A stretch of DNA of 50,343 nucleotides, from NCBI GenBank assembly GCA_905233365.1, contig CAJODT010000007.1, forward strand, positions 1-50,343, given 5' to 3'. This DNA is from an uncultured Succiniclasticum sp. Its GTDB lineage: Bacteria; Bacillota; Negativicutes; Acidaminococcales; Acidaminococcaceae. Under the pieces are notes generated by a model. That model ran no database searches, was not told where the DNA came from, and was given only the letters and a program-made list of their open reading frames with translations. Positions 9,975 to 17,726 of the stretch are shown one piece after another (position 1 is the first letter of the stretch; every line of letters starts with the position of its first letter). The translations under genes were made by a program, and so were the position numbers.

Positions 9975-10285
9975 CGGATTTGATACAGTAGGCGAAAGCG
10001 TTTATGGAGCAGACCCTGCCGGTATTAACTCGGCTGGGCATTGCCTGATTAGGGTGCCCTGGTCGTAAAAACGACCAACCTTGCAACGCAAACCCGCATA
10101 GCTATTGGGCTGAAGCCGTCCTACCTCTCAATATATAAAGGTAAAGTCTTTATTGGAAGCTTTAGCTGTAGAAATGACTGTATGACAGTGCATTTCAACT
10201 GCCAGAAGAGGCGTAATTCAGGGGTTCCCCCCGCCGCAACAGTATACACTTGCAGCTGTTCCTTACGGGGCAGCTGTTTTTGTGT
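9975..10285 (+). ncRNA. Candidate structured non-coding RNA ending in a terminator
   Basis: Series of local helices (TGGTCGT-AAAA-ACGACCA; GAAATG-ACTGT-ATG-ACAGT-CATTTC; GCCG/CGGC; ACCCT/AGGGT; GGGG-TT-CCCC) and a terminal hairpin plus T-tract; no ORF of note. Confidence 0.5.
10253..10285 (+). terminator. Rho-independent terminator
   Basis: CAGCTGTTCC TTAC GGGGCAGCTG TTTTTGTG, 10-bp stem. Confidence 0.75.
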
Positions 10286-10477
10286 GATAGATTCATCTCC
10301 GGAGAGTGGATGGGTTCAGCTTTGCGACAAATACCCAATTATCATAGCATTTTACGGTAAAATCTGCTATAATATCAGTGCGCAGGGCTTTTCTCTGTCA
10401 TGTGTACGAGCAGGGAATAGAAAAGCGTTGCGCCGGGTCAATCGTTCCTGTTTTGGATTACAGAAAGGAATGATTGA

Positions 10478-11413
10478 ATGGCGAAACATTTCAATAGCAA
10501 AGTTCTGGCTAATGGTAAACCGCTCAACCGCATGAACGACGTCTTTGCCAAGTTTATCTTCGCAAACGAGGCGCGCAAAGACCTCACGCTGGACTTGATT
10601 AACAGTGTCTTTGAGTTGGATGGGACGAAAGAGATTGTTGATTTTGATTTCAGGGATCGCGAACTGGATTCGAATCGGGAAGATGGCAGGGGTATTGTGT
10701 TGGATGTTACAGGCAAATGCAGCGACGGCACACTGGTAAATGTGGAGTTCCAACTGCATAAATTGGACGGCATGGAACAGCGGATGTTGTATTACTGGTC
10801 GCTTCTTTATGGCAGACGGCTGGTAAGAAGCGAGGAGTACACCGCGCTGAACCATACGGTGGTTATCAGTATTTTGGCTTACAGACTGTTTGACGACGAA
10901 GTATGGCCGCATTACCACAGCAGTTTTGCCGTGTTGAACACAAAAGACATGAACCATAAGCTGACGGATGATTTGGAGATTCACTTTGTGGAACTGCCAA
11001 AGTGGAAAAGGAAACCTGTAAGCGAAATGTCGCGGTTGGAACGCTGGATGGCGTACCTTTCGCCCAGAACGACAGACGAGGAAAGGGGGCAATTGGCGAT
11101 GGTAGACAACGCAATTGAAACCGCGATGGAAGCGGAGAATGTGTTTGTGGCAAGTCCGGAGTATCTTACTGCTTACGAGCGGTATGAGAAGAGAGTTCGC
11201 GACGAAGCGGCCATGAAATCGGCTGCTCGCAAGGATGGTATTGCTATAGGTGAAGCCAGAGGTGAAGCCAAAGGACGCAGAGCCGAACGTAACAAGTTGA
11301 TTATAAAATTGCACAATGCCGGAATGAGTAACGCCGAAATTGCCGGCCTGGTTGAAGCAGATGAATCAGAAGTCGCTTCTGTTATCCGGAAGGGCGAAGC
11401 TGCTGTCAACTGA
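10478..11413 (+). CDS. Rpn family recombination-promoting nuclease / PD-(D/E)XK nuclease family transposase
   Basis: LNRMNDVFAKFIFAN...LDVTGKCSDGTLVNVEFQLHKLDGMEQRMLYYWSLLYG; C-terminal EARGEAKGRRAERNK repeats. Confidence 0.88.
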   Translation: MAKHFNSKVLANGKPLNRMNDVFAKFIFANEARKDLTLDLINSVFELDGTKEIVDFDFRDRELDSNREDGRGIVLDVTGKCSDGTLVNVEFQLHKLDGMEQRMLYYWSLLYGRRLVRSEEYTALNHTVVISILAYRLFDDEVWPHYHSSFAVLNTKDMNHKLTDDLEIHFVELPKWKRKPVSEMSRLERWMAYLSPRTTDEERGQLAMVDNAIETAMEAENVFVASPEYLTAYERYEKRVRDEAAMKSAARKDGIAIGEARGEAKGRRAERNKLIIKLHNAGMSNAEIAGLVEADESEVASVIRKGEAAVN

Positions 11414-11507
11414 AAAGCGAGAGCAGCACTGAATGATTTGAAGTATTTTGAATTATAAAGTTTAACCAACCAGCGAACGATTGACTTCGTATTATTCGTC
11501 GTACACA

Positions 11508-11552
11508 CGCAGCCTGCAGGTTTATGTCAACTTGCAGACTGCGTTTTTTGAT
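11508..11552 (+). terminator. Rho-independent terminator
   Basis: CGCAG-C-CTGCAGG ... TTGCAG-A-CTGCG TTTTTT. Confidence 0.65.
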
Positions 11553-11576
11553 GCTGCTGTAATTTTTACCGCTCCA

Positions 11577-11671
11577 TGCCGGTGAAAGACTTTGAAAAGC
11601 TGATCGCGGACAAGAGCAACGTGGAGCAGGGAGCCAAGAGTATTAAGAACAAACTGGGTCTTGGGAAGTGA
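11577..11671 (+). pseudogene. Remnant encoding a C-terminal protein tail (MPVKDFEKLIADKSNVEQGAKSIKNKLGLGK*)
   Basis: Protein-like reading frame running out of the preceding terminator with no complete gene upstream. Confidence 0.35.
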
Positions 11672-11840
11672 GAAATGAATGCGGAATTGCCTGGGCAATG
11701 AGCCGCTGAAATGTAAACAAAATGTCACAAACGGATTGGGATTTGTGGTTGTATAAATGTTGATTTGCGTTTATAATAATAACGTAATTTAAAAAACATA
11801 ATGCTGTTACAGCTGTGACGGCGGGAAGGGAGAAATATAA

Positions 11841-12302
11841 ATGAAGAAATTATTGATGGCTTTGGTACTTTCTCTGGCAGTCAGCGCCAGCTGCTTTGCT
11901 GCGGGAGCGTCCGGACGGTTTGCTGCGGAAGAAAAAACGGCGGATGCTCTGGTAGCTGCCCTTACCGGCAACGGCGGGACCTATGAACAGGTCAGCAAGA
12001 GCTTCAGCCCGGCGCTGAAGGAAAAACTTACGGCAGAACAGTTTGCCGCTGTTCAGGCTGGGGTCAAGAATCAGGTTGGGGCGATTAAGAATCCGGCCTT
12101 TGTGCTTCTGAACAAACAGTATGATCTGCAGAAGGGCTACAGCGGCATTGACGAGCTGGTGTATTTCGGCACCGTGAGCAAGGACAAATTCGCCAGGATT
12201 TTCGTATCCTTTGCGGAAGAAAACGGCAAACCGGTTGTGACCGGCTTCCAGGTTACGCCCATTGAGCCGGCGAAACAGCAGCCTGCTCCTGCCAAAAAAT
12301 AA
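11841..12302 (+). CDS. Secreted protein, DUF3887-like
   Basis: Signal peptide MKKLLMALVLSLAVSASCFA; short secreted alpha/beta-type domain. Confidence 0.6.
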   Translation: MKKLLMALVLSLAVSASCFAAGASGRFAAEEKTADALVAALTGNGGTYEQVSKSFSPALKEKLTAEQFAAVQAGVKNQVGAIKNPAFVLLNKQYDLQKGYSGIDELVYFGTVSKDKFARIFVSFAEENGKPVVTGFQVTPIEPAKQQPAPAKK

Positions 12303-12411
12303 AAAGGAAATTGTAAATCTTAATTGCGTAAAGCGCGTGGTGTTTCCTGCGACAGATTAAAGCCGTAGCGGACGCGTTGTCATACGATTTGAGATTGGTG
12401 TTGCGAAAACA

Positions 12412-12450
12412 AGCCTCTGTGGTCTGACGATTCAGATTGCAGAGGCTGTT
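12412..12450 (+). terminator. Terminator-like hairpin
   Basis: AGCCTCTG ... CAGAGGCT followed by TGTTTATTT. Confidence 0.55.
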
Positions 12451-12559
12451 TATTTGTGAACATTTTACGCTTTCCATACACAAAGCGCGGGCACAGTGCT
12501 ATAATTAAATAGGAAGAGTTTTCTGATTGACGGATTGCGGTTTGGGAAGTGTTTGTTGT

Positions 12560-13717
12560 ATGGAACAGTGGAAACGTAACGTTTATATTTGCACTCTGGC
12601 GGCGTTCATTACGTCGGTGGGCATGAGCCAGCTGGCTCCCATGCTGCCGCTGTATATTCAGTCGCTGGGGGTGGAGGACCCGGGCGAGGTGGCGCGCTGG
12701 GCCGGTATCATCTTTGCCATGAACTTTGTGACGCTGGCCATCTTTTCACCTATCTGGGGCAGGCTGTCCGACCGGTACGGGCGCAAGCTCATGTGCCTGC
12801 GGGCGGTCATCTGGCTGGCGGTCATCAACTTCGGCATGGGCATGGCCCAGAACGTGTACCATCTGGTGATATTGCGTCTGCTGCAGGGCGCCCTGAGCGG
12901 TTTCCTGGCTACCGCCATTCCCCTTGTTTCTTCGGAGTCACCCGTCCATCGGGCAGGCTGGGCCCTGGGGGTATTCTACACCGGGCAGATCAGTGGTACG
13001 CTGATCGGTCCCCTGCTGGGAGGCTGGCTGGCGGAGACCGTAGCGGCCTTTTGTCTGTTGAGCAGCCAGGCCATTATGGGAATCCATGAGACACGCAAGG
13101 TTACCGATACGGCTGCGGTGAACGCTTCCAACCGGGACGCTTTTGCTTCCCTGTCCCGTCCTTCCGCGCTGTTCGGTGTATTTGTGACCACGTTTACGCT
13201 CCAGTTTTCCCTCATGTGCATCGAGCCGATTCTTACGGTGTATATTGCGGGACTGGTGCCGGAGTCGAACCACGTTGCGCTGATTTCCGGGGCGGTGTTT
13301 TCCAGCGCAGGGTTTGCCAGCGTCCTGTTCGGTTCCCGTTTGGGGGCCCTGTCTGACCGTATCGGTACCCAGAAGGTGTTGTTCGGCGCCCTGCTGACAG
13401 CTTGTGCGGTGGCAATTCCCCAGGCCTTTGTCACGGCGCCCTGGCAGCTGGGGGCGCTGCGTTTTATCCATGGCATCGCGGTGGCGGGGCTGATGCCATC
13501 CATAAATCATCTGATCAAGGAGTTTGTGCCCCAGGAGTTTTTGGGCCGCATGTACGGCATCAACCAGTCCTTCCAATTTATCGGCATGAGCTCCGGCGCC
13601 ATCTTCGGCGGCTTCATTGCGGAACATTTCGGCATCCCCGTCCTGTTCTTCCTGGCAGCGGGCATGCTGCTGGCCAGCGCGGGGCTGTGCTACAAGGTGA
13701 TAGGAAGGAATGGATAA
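12560..13717 (+). CDS. MFS transporter
   Basis: MEQWKRNVYICTLAAFITSVGMSQLAPMLPLYIQSLG; GRLSDRYGRKLM and GALSDRIGTQKV loops. Confidence 0.88.
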   Translation: MEQWKRNVYICTLAAFITSVGMSQLAPMLPLYIQSLGVEDPGEVARWAGIIFAMNFVTLAIFSPIWGRLSDRYGRKLMCLRAVIWLAVINFGMGMAQNVYHLVILRLLQGALSGFLATAIPLVSSESPVHRAGWALGVFYTGQISGTLIGPLLGGWLAETVAAFCLLSSQAIMGIHETRKVTDTAAVNASNRDAFASLSRPSALFGVFVTTFTLQFSLMCIEPILTVYIAGLVPESNHVALISGAVFSSAGFASVLFGSRLGALSDRIGTQKVLFGALLTACAVAIPQAFVTAPWQLGALRFIHGIAVAGLMPSINHLIKEFVPQEFLGRMYGINQSFQFIGMSSGAIFGGFIAEHFGIPVLFFLAAGMLLASAGLCYKVIGRNG

Positions 13718-13862
13718 AATCAATTACATTTTCTGATTGATGTGGTATAATATGTAAAGAAAAGCGTCAGAGCATTTGCTGTTGAAAGGAATGCTGTGGC
13801 GTTGCGATTACGAAATTGAATTTGCGTTTCTGTTTGCAGAGACTTTATCTGGAGGGATGGTC

Positions 13863-14300
13863 ATGAAAAAGATATTTATTTTGTGTGCGTTGCTGGTTAC
13901 ACTGTTTGCGTCAGTGTGCAGCGCGGAACCGGTGTCCGATTACTGCAAGCTGGATCAGGGCAAGTGGATCTGGCTCAGCTCCACGGATTATCAGGGTACG
14001 TTTTTTGATCGCACGTCTGTGGAAAGGGTGCCCGACAAAAATGAGAAGAAGGTCTGGGTTTGCACCTACACCTGGGTGGACGACACCTTCGGCAAGGGCA
14101 TGCACTATGTGTATGTAAGGTACGGCATCAATTATGACAATTACACTGCGTACATGGAAAAGGGCGCGGTGCAGGACGAAAACCTGAATACCATCAAGTC
14201 CTATGACAAATTGAAATATAATCCGCAGCCCATCCGGGAGGGTACCTTGCTGGACCGCCTGGCCAAACGGGTAAAAGCCTTTGGGAATGAGGAGAAGTAA
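13863..14300 (+). CDS. Small secreted protein of unknown function
   Basis: Signal peptide MKKIFILCALLVTLFASVCSA; start at 13863 rather than 13776. Confidence 0.6.
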   Translation: MKKIFILCALLVTLFASVCSAEPVSDYCKLDQGKWIWLSSTDYQGTFFDRTSVERVPDKNEKKVWVCTYTWVDDTFGKGMHYVYVRYGINYDNYTAYMEKGAVQDENLNTIKSYDKLKYNPQPIREGTLLDRLAKRVKAFGNEEK

Positions 14301-14315
14301 AGGAAACTGGATTTT

Positions 14316-14358
14316 AAAACCGGATGCATCTTTGAAAAAGCATCCGGTTTTCTTTTTT
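14316..14358 (+). terminator. Rho-independent terminator
   Basis: AAAACCGGATGC ... GCATCCGGTTTT CTTTTTTT. Confidence 0.85.
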
Positions 14359-14508
14359 TATTTACAAAAATACGAAAAATATGTATTACAAATAGCACAA
14401 TTTAGTGTATAATATATATAACAAAAATCGGAATTGCGTTGTACTTATTTCCCTCAAACCTGTCAATCGTGTCTGCACTATGATTATTATGAAAGGCGGC
14501 GAGTATTC

Positions 14509-16413
14509 ATGGAAATGCACAACTGGTCAGAAGAACATAAAAAATGTCTTGAATTGCTGACGCGGCAGTTCCCGACCCAGGAAGCGACGGTCACGGAGAT
14601 CGTCAACCTGCAGGCCATCATCAACCTGCCCAAAGGCACGGAACATTTCATGAGTGACTTGCACGGAGAGTACGAGGCCTTTTACCACATTTTAAACAAC
14701 TGCTCCGGCGTCATCCGGGAAAAGGTGGACATGCTGTTCACCGAATCCATGAATGACCGGGACCGCAAGAATCTCTGCACCCTTATTTATTACCCCAAAG
14801 AAAAGCTGGACATGATGGACAAGGAAACCCCGATCCTGGAGACCTGGGCGAAGACCACCCTGCGCCGTCTGCTGCGGCTGGCGCGGCTCTTGTCCTCCAA
14901 GTACACCCGGTCCAAGGTGCGTAAGGCTATGCCGGAAGGCTTTCGTTATGTATTGGACGAATTGCTCCATGCCCAGCCGGACGAAGACCAAAACCGGTAC
15001 GTATACCACGCTAAAATTCTGGACACGATCTGGGAGACCGGCAGCTTCCGTCCTTTCGTCTATGCCCTGACCTATCTGATCAAACGGCTGGCGGTGGACC
15101 ACCTGCATATCGTCGGGGATATCTATGACCGCGGTCCCTATGCCCATAAAATTATGGACCGTCTGCTGACACATCACTCCGTGGACGTACAGTGGGGCAA
15201 CCACGACGTGCTGTGGATGGGGGCGGCGGCCGGCAGCATTCCCTGCATCATCAATGTCATCCGCAACAATATCCGGTACAACAACTGGGAAATTCTGGAA
15301 AACGGCTACGGCATCAGCCTTCGGGATTTTGTGGTCTTTTCCGCGGAAAAATATCAGAAAGATGAAAGCAAGAACGCGCTGGTGAAAGCCATCAACGTGA
15401 TGCTGTTCAAAGCGGAAGGCCAGGCCATGCTGCGCCATCCGGAATATAAGATGGAAGACAGGCTGCTGTTCGACAAGATCGACCCGGTGAAAGGCATCGC
15501 CATCCTGCCGGACGGGAAGCAGTATGAAATGAACACCACGGACTTCCCCACCTACGATCCGGAGCATCCCTATGAGTATTCGCCGGAGGAAGAGAAGATT
15601 ATTGAAGACTGGCAGTGGGATTTCATGAACAGCGAAGCGCTGCAGAAACATATGGACTTTTTCTTCAGCCACGGTTCCCTGTATAAAGTCATGAACGGCA
15701 ACCTGATGTTCCACGGCGGGCTGCCCATGGACGAGGAGGGCAATTTCCGGGAGGTCACCCTCATGGGCAAAACCCTGAAAGGCCGCGCCTATATGGACTG
15801 GGTGGATCACCTGAGCAGGGTCTGCTTCCGTCGCCGCAAATTAGAAGATCAGGATTTCTTCTGGTTCCTGTGGATTCATCCCGATTCCCCGGTTACCGGT
15901 CGTACCATCAAGACCTTTGAACGCAGCTATATTGATGATGAAGACACCTGGAAGGAGCCTCAGGATCCGTATTACAAGCTGCACCGGAAGAAGGAAATCT
16001 GTGAAAAAGTGCTGCATGAATTTGGTCTGGACAGCCCTCAGTCCCACATCATCAACGGGCACACCCCGGTGAAGGTGGCCAAGGGCGATACGCCGGTTCG
16101 TGCAGGGGGCAAGGAGATATGCATTGACGGCGGCTTTTGCAAGGCGTACCAAAAGTCCACCGGCATCGCGGGCTACACGCTGATCTTCAACTCCCACGGC
16201 ATCCGCATCAAGGCCCATTATCCCTTCCAGGATATTGAGCATGTGCTCACCACCAACGCGGACATTGATTCCGTCACCACCCAGGTGGAGATGGAACCCA
16301 AACGGGTGATGATCGGCGACACGGACAACGGCCAGAATTTAAAACAGCAGATCTCCGATCTGAAGGATCTGCTGGAAGCGTATAGGAATGGACGGATTGT
16401 GGAGAGAAAATAG
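14509..16413 (+). CDS. fbp: Fructose-1,6-bisphosphatase class III
   Basis: MSDLHGEYEAFYHILNNCSGVIREKV; HIVGDIYDRGPYAHKIMDRL; WGNHDVLWMGAAAG; NGHTPVKVAKGDTPV. Confidence 0.93.
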   Translation: MEMHNWSEEHKKCLELLTRQFPTQEATVTEIVNLQAIINLPKGTEHFMSDLHGEYEAFYHILNNCSGVIREKVDMLFTESMNDRDRKNLCTLIYYPKEKLDMMDKETPILETWAKTTLRRLLRLARLLSSKYTRSKVRKAMPEGFRYVLDELLHAQPDEDQNRYVYHAKILDTIWETGSFRPFVYALTYLIKRLAVDHLHIVGDIYDRGPYAHKIMDRLLTHHSVDVQWGNHDVLWMGAAAGSIPCIINVIRNNIRYNNWEILENGYGISLRDFVVFSAEKYQKDESKNALVKAINVMLFKAEGQAMLRHPEYKMEDRLLFDKIDPVKGIAILPDGKQYEMNTTDFPTYDPEHPYEYSPEEEKIIEDWQWDFMNSEALQKHMDFFFSHGSLYKVMNGNLMFHGGLPMDEEGNFREVTLMGKTLKGRAYMDWVDHLSRVCFRRRKLEDQDFFWFLWIHPDSPVTGRTIKTFERSYIDDEDTWKEPQDPYYKLHRKKEICEKVLHEFGLDSPQSHIINGHTPVKVAKGDTPVRAGGKEICIDGGFCKAYQKSTGIAGYTLIFNSHGIRIKAHYPFQDIEHVLTTNADIDSVTTQVEMEPKRVMIGDTDNGQNLKQQISDLKDLLEAYRNGRIVERK

Positions 16414-16449
16414 AATAGTGTTAGCATTTGGCGTTGAATTTGTAAACCA

Positions 16450-16478
16450 TTGACATTGTGGTTGCGCAATGGTAAAAT
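16450..16478 (+). promoter_or_regulatory. Promoter of the candidate antitoxin RNA
   Basis: TTGACA (16450-16455), 17 nt, TAAAAT (16473-16478). Confidence 0.75.
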
Positions 16479-16484
16479 ACAAAT

Positions 16485-16583
16485 AGAAAAAGAGTGTCAC
16501 CGATGAACGGTTGACCCAGATTATACAGTTGCTTCGAGAAGTAACCGCATCCTTTGGTCGAGGGCGGTTACTTCTTGTTTTCT
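16485..16583 (+). ncRNA. Candidate cis-encoded antitoxin RNA (about 95-100 nt), convergent with the small toxin gene
   Basis: Strong promoter just upstream; ends at hairpin AGAAGTAACCGC (16537-16548) / GCGGTTACTTCT (16564-16575) plus T-rich tail. Confidence 0.6.
16537..16583. terminator. Terminator hairpin shared by convergent transcripts
   Basis: 12-bp perfect stem; T-rich on + strand; the stem contains the toxin stop codon (16568-16570). Confidence 0.75.
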
Positions 16584-16657
16584 ATTAACGCTATCAGCAA
16601 TGTTACGATGATTGCAAGCATCATCAGTACAATGCTTAAGGTTTCATAGTCACTCAA
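16568..16657 (-). CDS. Putative holin-like / Fst-TxpA-like type I toxin, 29 aa
   Basis: TTG start at 16657 after AAAGGAGGGC; product MSDYETLSIVLMMLAIIVTLLIALIENKK: short hydrophobic helix, charged tail, YETLS signature typical of holin-like toxins. Confidence 0.75.
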   Translation of the reverse strand: MSDYETLSIVLMMLAIIVTLLIALIENKK

Positions 16658-16769
16658 AGTTAAGCCCTCCTTTCCACAGACATTCCCTTGCGGGTTTCTA
16701 TGTAATCGGAGGGTCCAGACCCTCCGTAGAAGGTCAACCGTCCACCGTTTAGGGTGACACCCAAGGCGT

Positions 16770-16798
16770 ATTATAGCACACGAATGTTTGAAATTCAA
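16770..16798 (-). promoter_or_regulatory. Promoter of the toxin mRNA
   Basis: Minus strand TTGAAT (16798-16793), 17 nt, TATAAT (16775-16770). Confidence 0.75.
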
Positions 16799-16805
16799 GT
16801 TGTTT

Positions 16806-17633
16806 TTAACAGTTTCCCGTATACACAAATTTTAAATACTCTCGCGCCACGTCTGCCAGCCGGTACACCCGGGCGGCAGGCGTTTCGTTTCTGTCCACCA
16901 TGTTCCAGCGGGGGAAGAACTTGCTCGTATGCAACGGAATGTCCGGCGAAAGGGACGCGATCCATTGGGCGATGGTTTCCATTTCCTCCGGACTGTCGTT
17001 TTCGTTGGGCACGATGAGAGTGGTCAGTTCCACGTGGGCCGTTTTGCAGGCTTCGGTGATGAACGCTTTCACCATTTCCAGGTTGCCTCCAAGTTTATTG
17101 TACCATTCCGGTGTGAAGCCCTTCAGGTCAATGTTGTAAGCGTCCACGATGCCTGCCAGGTTTTTGGCTATTTCCACAGAAAAGTTCCCATTGGTGACCA
17201 CCACGTTCTTCTGTCCGTTACGGTGGACAAGCTCCCCTGTGTCGCGGATAAACTCCCAGCTTAGTAAGGGCTCATTGTAGGTGAAGGCGACGCCGATATT
17301 GTTCCGGTTTTTCAGTTCCAGGGCTTTGGCCGCGATTTGTTCCGGCGTGGCGATGACAGGCTGGAATGCGTCCCGTCCGTATTGGGAAATGGTAAAATTC
17401 TGGCAGAAGGGGCAACGCAGGTTGCAGCCGTAGCTGCCCAGAGACAGAATGGTTGTGCCGGGATAAAACCGGTTAAGGGGTTTCTTTTCAATTGGATCCA
17501 ACGCCAGCGAAGTAAGGAAACCGTAATTGCCGCAGACGTTTTTGCCGTCATGCAGCGTACGGACGCGGCAGAAACCGGTTTTGCCTTCCTGCAGATTGCA
17601 ATGGTGGTGACAGTAGGGACAGGTGTTTGGCAT
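16806..17633 (-). CDS. amrS: AmmeMemoRadiSam system radical SAM enzyme
   Basis: MPNTCPYCHHHC...SLGSYGCNLRCPFCQNFTISQ (CxxxCxxC-type cluster); adjacent Memo/AMMECR1 gene. Confidence 0.88.
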   Translation of the reverse strand: MPNTCPYCHHHCNLQEGKTGFCRVRTLHDGKNVCGNYGFLTSLALDPIEKKPLNRFYPGTTILSLGSYGCNLRCPFCQNFTISQYGRDAFQPVIATPEQIAAKALELKNRNNIGVAFTYNEPLLSWEFIRDTGELVHRNGQKNVVVTNGNFSVEIAKNLAGIVDAYNIDLKGFTPEWYNKLGGNLEMVKAFITEACKTAHVELTTLIVPNENDSPEEMETIAQWIASLSPDIPLHTSKFFPRWNMVDRNETPAARVYRLADVAREYLKFVYTGNC

Positions 17634-17726
17634 AAAATAAACTCCTTGTATGAAAAAACATTAAAGTCCTGCTGATGCTATCTGAATGCAGCAGCTTGTT
17701 CTAAGATGGCGAGGAGTTAAAAAATC

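Noticed and set aside
12938-13723. 261-aa antisense ORF over the MFS gene, and similar large antisense ORFs over fbp, csaB and prfB
   Set aside because: Overlap well-supported genes on the other strand and show no domain signatures.
16568-16828. 86-aa minus-strand ORF as listed in the ORF track
   Set aside because: Its upstream two-thirds run through the promoter and structured leader; the TTG start at 16657 with a good RBS gives the plausible 29-aa product.
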